Assembly (NCBI RefSeq): GCF_905220565.1
Contig: NC_059408.1
Coordinates: 14,942,508 to 15,006,507 of the forward strand
DNA length: 64,000 nt
From: Melitaea cinxia
Taxonomy: Eukaryota; Arthropoda; Insecta; Lepidoptera; Nymphalidae
Reading direction: 5' to 3'
Shown here: positions 1 to 9,661 of the stretch, piece after piece
How positions within the stretch are numbered: position 1 is the stretch's first letter
Layout of the letters: the number at the start of each line of letters is the position of its first letter
The notes under the pieces: generated by a model
The model's input: the letters and a program-made list of their open reading frames with translations, nothing else
Database searches by the model: none
What the model was told of the DNA's origin: nothing
Translations under genes and position numbers: made by a program

Positions 1-280
1 TTTAATTTGCACCAAATCGCGTTGCTATTATAGTAGTCGATGTTTGACGAAATTGTACGTCTAACGCTAATCCATGTCTCGAGATGCTGTGATCTGTATC
101 ATTTTTATTCTCGTACCGTCTGATCCATCAATCAGCACGTTTCAATTTTAGGGTTACTGGCATTTTATAGCTGTACTATTTTCTGATATTTTTTTTGTTT
201 GTATTATTTGAAATTGGTTACAAAGTCTTCGATATCGAGTCGAATTTACACACGAATAAAATAATTTTTAACAAAAAAAA
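1..280. other. AT-rich intergenic or intronic DNA, nothing recognised
   Basis: No open frame, RNA or repeat that I recognise. It ends where the sequence changes to an A-rich run and a degraded 'AACCGACTT' repeat end. Confidence 0.5.
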
Positions 281-321
281 AACCGACTTAAAAAAGGAAA
301 CTAAAAAGTGAAAAATAAATT
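281..321 (-). repeat. degraded end of a GAAGTCGGTT-family element (left part)
   Basis: 'AACCGACTTAAAAAAGG' resembles the AACCGACTTCCAAAAAAGG end of the family seen complete at 11002-11616. The matching other end lies at 1688-1777, so this looks like one old copy split by the 322-1687 insertions. The left part is short and degraded, so the pairing is inference. Confidence 0.4.
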
Positions 322-330
322 TACTTCAAT

Positions 331-648
331 CATTACAGCCTATACAGTCCACTGCTGGACATAGGCCTCCACAAGTTTACGCCAAAAATAACGTGAACTC
401 ATGTGTTTTGCCCATAGTCACCACGCTGGGCAGGCGAGTTGGTGACCGCAGTACTGGCTTTGTCGCACCGAAGACGCTGCTGCCCGTCTTCGGCCTGTGT
501 ATTTCAAAGCCAGCAGTTGGATGGTTATCCCGCCATCGGTCGGCTTCTTAAGTTCCAAGGTGGTTGTGGAACCTTGTTATCCCTTAGTCGCCTCTTACGA
601 CACCCACGGGAAGAGAGGGGGTGGCTAAATTCTTTAGTGCCGTAGCCA
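331..648 (-). mobile_element. RTE-derived short non-autonomous element (copy 1)
   Basis: Read on the minus strand it starts TGGCTACGGCACTAAAG, runs through CCGTGGGTGTCGTAAGAGG, and ends in a stretch whose reading is the C-terminus of RTE-type reverse transcriptases (GGAGGCCTATGTCCAGCAGTGG, i.e. ...EAYVQQWT), then a short AATGA-type tail. Head and tail with no ORF between suggests an internally deleted RTE copy mobilised in trans. Other copies: 958-1275, 25382-25582, 27765-27951, 32104-32440 and 51068-51385. The 68-codon frame on the plus strand is antisense to this and is not a gene. Confidence 0.75.
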
Positions 649-745
649 ATAACCAATAACTACTCTAGTAAACAATAACTACTCTAGTATCTACTCATAA
701 GTTGTATTCAGTTTTCTTTCATAATTTGTTTAGAATTGTAGAGAA

Positions 746-877
746 ATGATAAATGAAAACATTGTTAGTATTGATTATTTGTGTACATCAGATATGCCTG
801 CAGACCTGTTCACTAAGAGCTTAAGTGCTGTTAAACATTACAAACATTTGAACACTTTAGGTATTGTTAAAGTTTAG
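746..877 (+). pseudogene. Copia-type retrotransposon, C-terminal RNase H end (copy 1)
   Basis: A 43-codon frame ends in TAG at 875-877 and contains 'TSDMPADLFTKSL', which matches the conserved end of Ty1/Copia polyproteins (D-M-x-A-D-x-F/L-T-K). The frame is closed just upstream, so only a remnant is present. It is followed by a purine-rich tract (GAGTGGGAG, 914-922) and the LTR start TGTTGTAAAT at 923, the order expected at the 3' end of a Copia element. Confidence 0.8.
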
Positions 878-957
878 ATATATATTTTTTTAGTTCCTTA
901 ATATCTATATTTTGAGTGGGAGTGTTGTAAATATCAAAATGTAGATACTACTTCAAT

Positions 958-1275
958 CATTACAGCCTATACAGTCCACTGCTGGACATAGGCCTCCACA
1001 AGTTTACGCCAAAAATAACGTGAACTCATGTGTTTTGCCCATAGTCACCACGCTGGGCAGGCGAGTTGGTGACCGCAGTACTGGCTTTGTCGCACCGAAG
1101 ACGCTGCTGCCCGTCTTCGGCCTGTGTATTTCAAAGCCAGCAGTTGGATGGTTATCCCGCCATCGGTCGGCTTCTTAAGTTCCAAGGTGGTTGTGGAACC
1201 TTGTTATCCCTTAGTCGCCTCTTACGACACCCACGGGAAGAGAGGGGGTGGCTAAATTCTTTAGTGCCGTAGCCA
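958..1275 (-). mobile_element. RTE-derived short non-autonomous element (copy 2)
   Basis: Same sequence as the copy at 331-648, carried along by the tandem duplication. Confidence 0.75.
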
Positions 1276-1372
1276 ATAACCAATAACTACTCTAGTAAAC
1301 AATAACTACTCTAGTATCTACTCATAAGTTGTATTCAGTTTTCTTTCATAATTTGTTTAGAATTGTAGAGAA

Positions 1373-1504
1373 ATGATAAATGAAAACATTGTTAGTATTG
1401 ATTATTTGTGTACATCAGATATGCCTGCAGACCTGCTCACTAAGAGCTTAAGTGCTGTTAAACATTACAAACATTTGAACACTTTAGGTATTGTTAAAGT
1501 TTAG
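1373..1504 (+). pseudogene. Copia-type retrotransposon, C-terminal end (copy 2)
   Basis: Duplicate of 746-877 with the same DMPADL..TKSL motif and TAG stop. The purine tract sits at 1541-1549 just before the LTR start. Confidence 0.8.
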
Positions 1505-1549
1505 ATATATATTTTTTTAGTTCCTTAATATCTATATTTTGAGTGGGAG

Positions 1550-1687
1550 TGTTGTAAATATCAAAATGTAGATACTACTAGCTCCATCTAGTTATACTTT
1601 CTGTAGTGTGAACTTTGTTTCAATAAAATTAATCTATCTGTCATTCGTTTGTTAGTCGCAGCCATAACTCGTTGTTTTATTTTAAAG
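1550..1687 (+). mobile_element. Copia-type LTR (3' LTR, end uncertain)
   Basis: Begins TGTTGTAAATATC directly after a polypurine tract, as a 3' LTR should. An AATAAA-like signal (CAATAAAATT) lies near 1620. The right border is inferred from the return of GAAGTCGGTT-family sequence at 1688. No TG...CA end or target duplication could be fixed. Confidence 0.5.
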
Positions 1688-1777
1688 GTTAACTTGACTA
1701 TTTTTTCGTCTACCTACGTTGTATTATTTGTCGATGTATTGAAGTCGGTTTTTTTCGTTTACCAGCAAACACAATTA
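1688..1777 (-). repeat. GAAGTCGGTT-family element, right part
   Basis: 'CTTGACTATTTTTTCGTC', 'TCTACCTACGTTGTATTA', 'GAAGTCGGTTTTTTTCGTTT' and 'AGCAAACACAATTA' match the end of the complete copy at 11002-11616 in the same orientation. Confidence 0.85.
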
Positions 1778-2070
1778 CGTTAAATTAGTTCCCTTTTTAA
1801 AAGTTACTTCATCATAACAATTCCACTATACTAAAGCGTATGTTACAAGAAGTAAAGGAAAATTCCACAGATGCTCATCAATCGATATTTGTAATATTCG
1901 CTGACTGTAAATATTTTATTTGTAATATTTACACACGAAAAATTAATTTTGTATGGGTTTATTTGTTCCTAATATTTGAGGAATGGTATTTTTTGTAATA
2001 GAGAGTATTTTTGTTATAGTGTAAATATTTTGAGAGCTACAATTAATAAGTAATATACATATCTTTCTTG
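1778..2070. other. AT-rich DNA, nothing recognised
   Basis: No repeat or coding signal that I can name. Confidence 0.4.
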
Positions 2071-2300
2071 ACGCCGCGTTGGCGCAACGGTTACAGCCAT
2101 GGATTGTACCTGTTGCGCTGGCGGTTGCGGGTTCGACCCCGCACATGACAGACATTTGTATTGGCCATACAGATGTTTGCCGTGGTCTGGGTGTTTGTGC
2201 AATCATAGTGGGTCTCTCCCCACCGTGCCTCGGAGAGCACGTTAAGCCGTCGGTCCCGGTTGTTATCATGTACACCTGATAGCGATCGTTACCAACAACA
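2071..2300 (+). mobile_element. tRNA-derived SINE (type 2 head and body, tail missing)
   Basis: The head has a pol III A box (TTGGCGCAACGG, 2079-2090) and B box (GGTTCGACC, 2130-2138). The body continues through GTGTTTGTGCA, CCGTGCCTCGGAGAGC and CACCTGATAGCGATCG. Full copies at 48571-48905 and 59905-60237 (opposite strand) continue into an RTE-like tail, which is absent here because the sequence folds back on itself. Confidence 0.85.
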
Positions 2301-2330
2301 GGACCAACGGCTTAACGTGCTTTCCGAGGC
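2227..2330. repeat. fold-back within the SINE (about 37-bp imperfect arms)
   Basis: Left arm 2227-2264 (GCCTCGGAGAGCACGTTAAG...) and right arm 2294-2330 (...CTTAACGTGCTTTCCGAGGC) are inverted copies with a few mismatches and a 29-base spacer. Confidence 0.85.
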
Positions 2331-2636
2331 AAGGTATTGCTTCCAAATTCAATTTTCTATGAAAACATACGGCTTATCTAAATCAAGCGTATATACTTTA
2401 TCTATTAATTTTAATGACAAGGGCAGCAATATTTAATGAAGTCAGTATACACCTAAACATCAAACATTGTCCAACAGGCCGTCTTATTATTAATCGGCCA
2501 TTTTTGTTATGTGTCGTTAATATATTAGTATTATGTGAACACATGAAGTGTCTATCTACTGTTGATATCATAAGGGACAAGGTTTTTGAGTTTGTTTTAA
2601 GGTTTAAGGCCAATCATGTTTTTTTAAATGTATAAC

Positions 2637-2822
2637 TAAGTCGATAAACAAGCGTATAGCTCACTTGATGGAAAACGATTACCACTATGCTCTCGTGCTC
2701 TGTAACCAGACTGGAAATAAATATTTGTATAAACACAAATATCCACTTTGAGTGGGAATCGAAGGCACGACCGTCGGCGTTTAGGCGCCGCCGACACGGC
2801 ACACGCACCAGAGCGATCGTCC
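2637..2822. repeat. composite of decayed repeats: GTCGGCAAAC repeat then tRNA-SINE head
   Basis: 2637-2690 resembles the GTCGGCAAAC repeat (TCGATAAACAAGCGTA, CTTGATGG). 2700-2822 is a minus-strand SINE head like that at 56460-56575: CACAAATATCCACTTTGAG, GGGAATCGAAGGCACGAC, GTCGGCGTTTAGGCG. Confidence 0.65.
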
Positions 2823-2830
2823 ATTATTCG

Positions 2831-3111
2831 CTTACCTTGGTATGATTGATGATAAGTAACGCGTGAATGCAATGTAAATGATATAAATGTAATTTTTAGT
2901 ATAGGTAATAAAAATAACAAAAGTAATACGCATCACCATTTGGTAGAAAACCCAAAATATGACATAATGAGCATAATTTTTACTACCATATTAATTGAAG
3001 TTACTTCATCATCAAGGACATTGCACGAAGGCGCCTTTTGAATTGAATAGTATAACGTTTGATAATGGATAAAATAACGTGTATTACGTAGTTTTTGGAC
3101 GAAAAAAAGGG
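2831..3111. other. AT-rich DNA, nothing recognised
   Basis: No coding or repeat signal recognised. Confidence 0.4.
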
Positions 3112-3225
3112 ACTGAGGATAGGGTCAGCAACGCGTTTACGACGCTTGTAGCGTTGCAGGCGTCTATAACTACGGTATAACTGCTTACCGTCAGATAAGC
3201 CGTACGCTTGTTTGCCGACCTAGTT
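3112..3225 (-). repeat. GTCGGCAAAC repeat, partial
   Basis: GGGTCAGCAACGCG, GTTGCAGGCGTCTATAA, GCTTACCGTCAG and CGTACGCTTGTTTGCCGACCTAG match the 5' half of the full copies at 19312-19586 (same orientation) and 35129-35395. Confidence 0.85.
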
Positions 3226-3398
3226 TTTATAATAATAAATATATACAAAATACACACACGGTCGTCTGTTCCTAAAGTAAACAACTTAATGCTGGTGTTA
3301 TAAATAATAAATATATAAATATACAAATAAATATAAATATTACACCCAGACTCGGGGTGGGAATCGAACCCACAACCACCGGAGCAGAAAGCAGGGTT
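3226..3398 (-). mobile_element. tRNA-derived SINE (type 1)
   Basis: On the minus strand: GCTTTCTGCTCCGG, B box GGTTCGATTCCC (3360-3371 region), GAGTCTGGGTGTAATATTTG, then TTAAGTTGTTTACTTTAGG and ACAGACGACCGTGTGTG. Same family as the plus-strand copy at 52132-52385. The head starts near 3398 and is cut short. Confidence 0.85.
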
Positions 3399-4197
3399 TG
3401 ATTGATAAAAAATAAATACAAAAATACCGACGATTTAGAGACAGTTTCCCATATCTTTCCTTATGTAACCAAAGTCGATATATTGAATAATTCATTAGTT
3501 CTGTACCGTTTTATTTTCCTCGTGATGTTAACGACAATATATAACGATTATGCTGTTAATGGAAAGTGATGATTATACGATACAGTAATCACGCTGACTC
3601 GTTAGGCCGTATGTATAAGGACGTTAATTCAATAATGGGATTAAAATAGATTATCTTAATAAAATAAGTTGTGAAAAAAATGGTCAACTAGATACGCGTT
3701 AGGATTAACAAAATTTCATTGACATAATGTAAATGAAAGCCATCCTATTTATGTATTGTATATACTGTTATACAATAAGTAAAGGTTTCCTAACGAATGA
3801 TATTGAATATTTAATCATAAAAGCTGCAAGCATTCACTGTCACTCAATCAACGCCTGTGTTTCATATTTTCAATAGGTAGGTGATCCAAATTTTTTTTTT
3901 TGTTATCAAAACCTTACAACGAGCTAGATTGTTTCATTTCGAGAGCTCTTGATTGACAGCTGTTGATGCGGTTACAATTGGGATATAGTATACAAATCGT
4001 GTTAAAAGCAGTCAAAGAGTATGGTATGATATTGGTTTAGAGATGTAAGTTTGTTTATAAAAGCGTGATAAAATGATTATCTTTCGATGGGCAAGGGCTA
4101 AACAGTTGATAATTTCATCCTCTGAGGAAAAAAGTTCATACAGTAATACTTCCATTGAGGAGAAGAAATAATAATGGTCAAAATACAACACTATGTA
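3399..4197. other. AT-rich DNA, nothing recognised
   Basis: About 800 bases with no frame of note and no repeat I can name. Confidence 0.4.
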
Positions 4198-4241
4198 TAC
4201 CCCCAATAACAAGTAATTGATATTACTTGTTATTGGGGGTA
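4198..4241. repeat. perfect 19-bp hairpin
   Basis: Arms 4198-4216 and 4223-4241 (TACCCCCAATAACAAGTAA and its exact complement) flank a 6-base loop TTGATA. The right arm touches the repeat that starts at 4242. Confidence 0.95.
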
Positions 4242-4352
4242 GGGTCGGCAAAGTGCTTGTAATATTTTTTTGTGCTGCAGGCGTCTTTAGGCTACATTAA
4301 TCGCTTACCATCAGGTGAACCGTACGCTTGTTTGCCGACCTTGTTTTACATT
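4242..4352 (-). repeat. GTCGGCAAAC repeat, partial
   Basis: AGGGTCGGCAAAG, GCTGCAGGCGTCT, CGCTTACCATCAGGTGAAC and CGTACGCTTGTTTGCCGACC are diagnostic of the family. Confidence 0.85.
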
Positions 4353-5229
4353 TAAAAAAAAATTAAATCAGTAACCGTAACAGGTTGTAACTGAAAATCA
4401 GTTGATATTTCCTAGGATTGATCTTTTAGTCCTGAGTTACATACCTTTTTGCGATTCTGCAGCACACATACACTGTATTTTAGTGTTATATTATCAATGC
4501 TATTAAGATATTTTACTTGTCACTTTTTATTTTAATTGTGTGTGTGGAATGTGGAATTGTGAATAATGTTCTTATCTATCCATCTGTCTAAAAGATTTAA
4601 TTTCATTTTATAAGTTTTCTTTGTACAGTATATAACCCTATTTTGTAAAATTTGTGAAATGATTTTCATAGAAAAAAGTCATTTATGTCACTAGTACTTT
4701 AGAACTTACCAAGTTCTACAAATTAGCTCCCATTCGAAACTACTAGGAAAACATAGTAGCTCAAGTGATGTTTGAATGTTGTAATTGATCTCCACGTCTA
4801 TTCAAAGTTACGATGCCGTATTGCTAAATGTACACAACTGTGAAAACATCCTTAAACAACAAAGTTTTAATGTTCCTCTATAAATTGTTGATTTTCTTGT
4901 TATGACGGATTTTATTAGTGCAAATAAACATTGTTTTGATGGTGTTAAGTTTCTGTTTGGAAATTACGCGCCTATTACAAAATCAATATACAGACGTCTA
5001 TTTTTGATGATGATCATTGCAATACGACCTTTTTGTTTGTGCAATTATATTGGTTTACAATTGTTTTTAAACAATTTGGAGAAGATCTAATTTTGAATGC
5101 TTAAACGGATGTAGAAGACGTTTGTGTGGCGTTATTCCTGTTTTTTTTTTTTATTGCAACTAAGTACCGCTAGATGGCGCTTAAAATTTTATAGGTACTA
5201 AATTTTGTATCTCTTAAGAAATTTCGGAG
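4353..5229. other. AT-rich DNA, nothing recognised
   Basis: A 62-codon frame at 4902-5090 has no recognisable motif and AT-rich codon use like the surrounding DNA. I do not treat it as a gene. Confidence 0.4.
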
Positions 5230-5425
5230 AAAAATGTCTATTTAATAAGTTTCATTGTTGTAATAACGCAGTTGTAAACATTATATATTATTTTCAAAAG
5301 AGTAGCTGCGGAGTTTCTTGCCGATTCTTTTAAAAATAATAATCACAAAAAATTTCATTTGTAAAATGATGATTCGTGCTTGTGAAGCCTATTTGAATAG
5401 AGTTATTTTTTATTTTGATTTAATA
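5230..5425 (+). mobile_element. non-LTR retrotransposon 3' tail, 5'-truncated
   Basis: 'GCGGAGTTTCTTGCCGATTCTT', 'GATGATTCGTGCTTGTGAAG', 'CCTATTTGAATAGAGTTATT' and a TATTTTGATTT tail match the copy at 53843-54158. This is a common lepidopteran LINE 3' end ('AAGCCTATTTGAATAAAG'). No coding part remains. Confidence 0.7.
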
Positions 5426-6235
5426 ATACTCATTTAAAAATACTAGTGGTGGTGAATTAAAATTTTAAATTAAAGAAAACCAAAAAATTATGAAATTAAG
5501 AAACCTTTTTTTTAAATTTTTCAATTTGACTACAGACTTGATAATCAACAAAAGATCTATGCACGTGTGTGTGTCAAATACATCTTATTTTTATTTATTT
5601 AATATATTTTTATGCATAATTTTTAAAATTATTAGCATTCTGCACTTCTCTATATAAACTATAAGTGTGCGAAATTTCATACTCCTCCGTCCGCGCAATT
5701 TTCGTAAAAAAGGGATACAAAGTTTTTGCTTCACGTGTTAATAATATATAGATTAAATAAAATCGAAATAAATGTCAATAAGCCTACTGAAAGAAATTAT
5801 GAAATTCTTTTATCTTGAAATATATTAGGTAAAATTTATAAGGCATTCAGAAACCCTAGTAAATTATGGTAACACGTAGCAGTAGCTTACATAGTAATCT
5901 CTTGGGGTCTTCACATTTTGTTCTAACTATACCTGATGTGAAACAAAACCCAGTGGAACACATGAATCTTAATCAGAGGCTAAATCAAAATCAAGCAATT
6001 TCCAGTTCTACGTACTTGGCTAATTGATTTTAATTTTTTTCATAACACATGTAGGTACATTAAATTGTTCAGGAATTACTACCTAACTTATATGAGGAGT
6101 TTTATTTTTCAATTTTGCTATATTTAAGATTTTTTTGATGAAAACATCGTAAATGTGATTGCCTATTTTTAAATCAAGTTATTTTTATTATTTGTATGAT
6201 GCAGAAATTCACCTAATATTTTTGCTGCTTATGGG
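5426..6235. other. AT-rich DNA, nothing recognised
   Basis: No coding, RNA or repeat signal recognised. Confidence 0.4.
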
Positions 6236-6352
6236 CATGTTGAGCGTCTGTCTGGGTACCCTTACCCGGGTTTTCTTCACCGGGGCTTTGCCCCCCGGGT
6301 CACATCATTTCGGCCCTATTGGGCCAGGGTCTCAATGCCCTTGGGATTTTCG
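6236..6352. other. GC-rich cluster of stem-loops
   Basis: About 115 bases far richer in GC than the flanks. It can form several hairpins in series: GGGTACCCTTACCC, CCGGGGCTTTGCCCCCCGG, GGCCCTATTGGGCC, GGGTCTCAATGCCC. The block may be part of a repeat whose body I do not recognise. Only one copy is in the window. Confidence 0.7.
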
Positions 6353-6370
6353 CCTTGTATATATTTCCTG

Positions 6371-7250
6371 ATCTAACGTCGGTCAGTCCATTAACGGTCA
6401 AATTGGTCAATAGTCATGTTGATTCTTTTGAATAGATTAGACTCGCAGTTGAAACCGATAGATGGCACTGCAGTCGGCTCCTGAAAAGTCGTACATGTGC
6501 GCGATTGGCTTATTATCGTTAAATAAGTAGTTATCAATTATATGTAAAGTGCAATTTTCAGTATGCTAAAATTTATTTTGTACATATAACCGATTGTTAT
6601 TATAAAATATTTTAAGGAAATTGTTCTTTTAGGCGTAATTAGATATTATCGCTCTCATAAAACTATTTCGTGCACATGCTCTGACATTCTGGCAGGCTTC
6701 GCGCTACATTTCTGGCGCTGCACCAGATAAATAAGCCAAGTATTTATGAGAGAGTCAGCTGTAAATTGTAGGGATTTTGTTGGAATGATGTTACATATTT
6801 TTTAGAGGACTCTCAGTAACGGTCAAGCAATTAACTTCCGCGATTTTAATAAATAATATCTCTAAAATAGACAAAAATTGACAAAATTTGTTGTCTATTT
6901 CACACATTTTTTTTTGACATTTGTGGACAAATAAGTGTTCAGTTTGTCTGTGTTTGCCTCTACTAATTTATACCTCGTGACAGGCGACTTCGTTAACGTC
7001 TTCGTTTGAAATATAATTTGAATAAAGAACTGCTATTTTATAAACACGTCCATTTAATTCGTATGAAATAGTACAGAATATGGACTAGTTTTCTTGCCCA
7101 TATGTACATATGCGTCTCCTCAAAAGTTAATAAACATCATTTCCCGTACCCATTATCATTATTTTCTATCCCTAATCTAAATAGTCTGTAAAAGGTTACA
7201 GCAATTTTTGATAGTCAGGCGCTTAGAATATAAGAATATCTCGGTTCGTT
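6371..7250. other. unassigned sequence
   Basis: Mixed AT-rich DNA with a few GC-richer spots (for example 6690-6720). Nothing could be tied to a family. Confidence 0.35.
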
Positions 7251-7389
7251 TAACTTCGGTTATATTCGTGGTATCCGTTGCTCCTTTAAAGTGATAAGTG
7301 TGAGAAAATGTGTCTTGATCGCGAGGGACATGTGAGTAGTACTGCTAGCGACCGACCGCTTAGCGAGGATCTTTCTTTTCGCCTCATAG
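7251..7389 (+). CDS. possible first coding exon, unproven
   Basis: An ATG at 7308 in good context (GAAAATG) opens a 45-codon frame closed by TAA at 7443-7445. Consensus-like splice donors occur inside it: CAT|GTGAGT (GT at 7332) and ATAG|GTATAC (GT at 7390). The upstream 60 bases are less AT-rich than the surroundings and look like a leader. No domain is recognisable. The frame lies about 40 kb upstream of the Shaw-family exon, and no T1 first-half exon was found between them, so a link is not supported. Confidence 0.2.
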
Positions 7390-7929
7390 GTATACATATC
7401 ATATGCACGTGCAAGCGTTTTAAATTATACGACTTGATTTATTAATATATTGTTTCTAGAATAGTCTTCACTCGTTACTTGTTGAGTGTTTCTATTTCAA
7501 TTTTTATTGCTCTCGTTACTGTTGAGTATTTAACACATAGTCACTAAAAGAATATTTATACAAAATATTATACATATTTACAATTCACAACATAGTTAAT
7601 ATCTCATCTCTGTTTATTTCATCAAACTCGCACATGTTAGTAGGTAACAAATTAAATTAATTTTATTGATTAACTAACTGCACTCCGCTGTTTTATCCGC
7701 TAAGTTCCGATCTTATGTAATTATGGATCTCCAGATATCTACGTATCAAGTTTCATTACAACCAGTTTAATAATTCTTGTATGAAAGATGAAATGATCCT
7801 CACAAGCTTTCCGCTTATAATTAGTTGGATTGAACAGGATATCAAATGTAACAAAATTTACATAAATACATCCGTAGTATCATAATCATTGGCCTTAGTC
7901 AGTCTATTGCAGACGATTTAGACAGTGTC

Positions 7930-8262
7930 AGATAAACAGTGTGTCGCCTAGGACACTCCTCAGGAAAACGCAGAATTGCCTAAGCTCTGCGCTACCCTCT
8001 CGACTTCACTGGCTAGGCCTACAGGAACGACGAATCGATACGTGTGGAGCCAGTTCAGCTGCAGGAGTCTTTCGCATTTCTGAGCTATGCCACGAATGCT
8101 TGACGGGGACCCCATTCCGGGTTTCAAATCCTCCTTCAAGTTTTTCTTCTTCAAGACTCTGATGACTTTGAGCCAGGTTTATTCCTCGGTTGCCTTTTAC
8201 GACCCCACGGGAAGAAAGGGGGTGGTGCTATTCTACTCGGCCGGACTATACGGCATCGTAGT
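7930..8262 (-). mobile_element. RTE-like element head fragment (second family)
   Basis: On the minus strand it reads CTTCCCGTGGGGTCGTAAAAGGCAACCG, parallel to the CCGTGGGTGTCGTAAGAGGCGAC head of the RTE-derived short elements but clearly diverged. It is GC-richer than its flanks. No reverse transcriptase remains; the two overlapping 60-70-codon frames on opposite strands are by-products of this. Confidence 0.5.
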
Positions 8263-8359
8263 ATCATCACCGTTTACTAATATACAATAATAGCTCCCCG
8301 GACAGACTTTGGTCTGTCGAAGATTAATAGTAAAAAAAAAAAAAAAATGTAATTTTTTT

Positions 8360-8470
8360 TAAAGTAATAAACCTTCCGTGGGCCTTAAGGGACATACAAA
8401 AATTATTAGCCGAATTAGTCGAGCCATTCTCGAGTTATGCGCTTAGCAACATTAATTTTTATTAATATAG
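8360..8470 (-). mobile_element. probable non-autonomous Helitron fragment
   Basis: 'GGGACATACAAAAATTATTAG', 'CGAGCCATTCTCGAGTTATGCG' and an end in AATATAGA|T resemble the 5' part (minus-strand A|TCTATATT) of lepidopteran Helitrons in this window. The CTAG end was not identified. Confidence 0.45.
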
Positions 8471-8510
8471 ATTAAAAAAGGAATATTGCTAAATAACAAT
8501 TGACATTCGC

Positions 8511-8612
8511 TTCAGCCTGTAATATCCCACTGCTGGACATAGGCCTCTTTCCACATGTGGATGATGGTGGTGATGAAGGATCGATCGCTATCAGGTGTAC
8601 ATGATTTCTACA
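8511..8612 (-). mobile_element. tRNA-SINE type 2, tail fragment
   Basis: TTCGCTTCAGCCTGTAATATCCC and GGCATAGGCCTCTTTCC-like sequence, then GATCGCTATCAGGTGTACATGAT, skip the middle of the SINE. This is an internally deleted minus-strand copy. Confidence 0.75.
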
Positions 8613-9457
8613 ATTATTTACATTTAATTGTAACTTGTGAATTAAAAAAAAAACATTCGCTTAAAATTGATTAATGATTGTAACCAAAACCTTAGACAAT
8701 ATAACTTTTAATTATTATTTAAAGTAATTAAAACGATTCTAGATTCATCCAACTAGGCTTCCCGCAAAACAATTAAATCCATATTTAGCATTTTAATTTT
8801 TTTTTGGAGAATTACCGTTTCGTAATTTTTTTTTTTTTATAAATAATTACATATTTTTTTCCTAGTTTTTACGTTGAGTTTTTACATCAATTCGATTGGT
8901 ATCAATTATTATAAAACTATAGTAAACTCTTTTAAAATCGTTCTTTATGATTTTTAAGATCATTTTTTTTAGATTTATTCTTAACAATACATTCAGCTAA
9001 AAATTACTTTTTATTATTACTGGAACTATTTTACACCCAGAAAAAACGATGTATATTCTTTAAAATACGGCTTTCCAAAATAAAATTGCTTGAACACATT
9101 TATGTGATAAATATTGGGAAACGTATAATAAATTAAACTGAGGATTAATTAAGGGAATCCTTTATTAATATTTAATTTAATCTTTTCAGAATTTAAATAT
9201 ACTATCGTTTAAGAGTAATTTTTTTTTTATTAATAAAATATTGCATATTAGTAAACGGTGATACTACTGATATATTTATGTACATTTTGTTAATTTGTTG
9301 TAGTTAAAACAAAATGTTCGGTACGTCTTACAGAGTTTTGTTGTAATATATGTATTCTTTATATAATGTTTCAATTCAAAACATATGTTAATTAAAATAA
9401 TTTATTTAAAAATAAAAATATGTCTGCCATCAAAAAAATTAAACTTTTATATAACTA
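8613..9457. other. AT-rich DNA, nothing recognised
   Basis: Very AT-rich with several homopolymer runs. Confidence 0.4.
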
Positions 9458-9661
9458 CTAGCTGACCCAGCAAACGTTTATTTACCATATATGTTATTAA
9501 CCCCTTTATTACCCCACCCCCCCTATAATTTAGGAGTATGAATAGATGTTGGCCGATTCTCAGACCTACTCGATATGCACACAATATTTCAAAAAAAACC
9601 GGTCCAGCCGTTTCGGAGGAGTATTTTAACTACCATTGTGATAGGAGAATTATATATATGA
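9458..9661 (-). mobile_element. non-autonomous Helitron (family H1)
   Basis: On the minus strand it begins TC (TCATATATATAATTCTC) and ends GTCAGCTAG, flanked by A and T as Helitrons require. The family core GATGTTGGCCGATTCTCAGAC, GCCGTTTCGGAGGAG is shared with 39110-39240, 50298-50504 and 58622-58937. The 3' stem-loop is weakened in this copy. Confidence 0.8.

Larger units (their letters stand above)
322..948. repeat. tandem duplication, unit 1 (627 bp)
   Basis: This block recurs immediately downstream at 949-1575 with an offset of exactly 627 bases. Reading the two copies side by side I find one difference (CCTGTTCACT here, CCTGCTCACT in unit 2). Each unit holds an RTE-derived short element, then the 3' coding end of a Copia-type retrotransposon, then the first bases of its LTR. 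The junction falls inside the LTR sequence GTAGATACTA. Confidence 0.93.
949..1575. repeat. tandem duplication, unit 2 (627 bp)
   Basis: Near-identical second copy of 322-948. Downstream of this unit the LTR continues past the point where unit 1 was cut, so unit 2 holds the original 3' junction. Confidence 0.93.

Noticed and set aside
439..645. Identical 68-codon frame at 439, 1066 and 32222, with an antisense relative at 51038, suggesting a conserved small protein.
   Set aside because: It is the antisense reading of the RTE-derived short element; conservation follows the repeat, not a protein.
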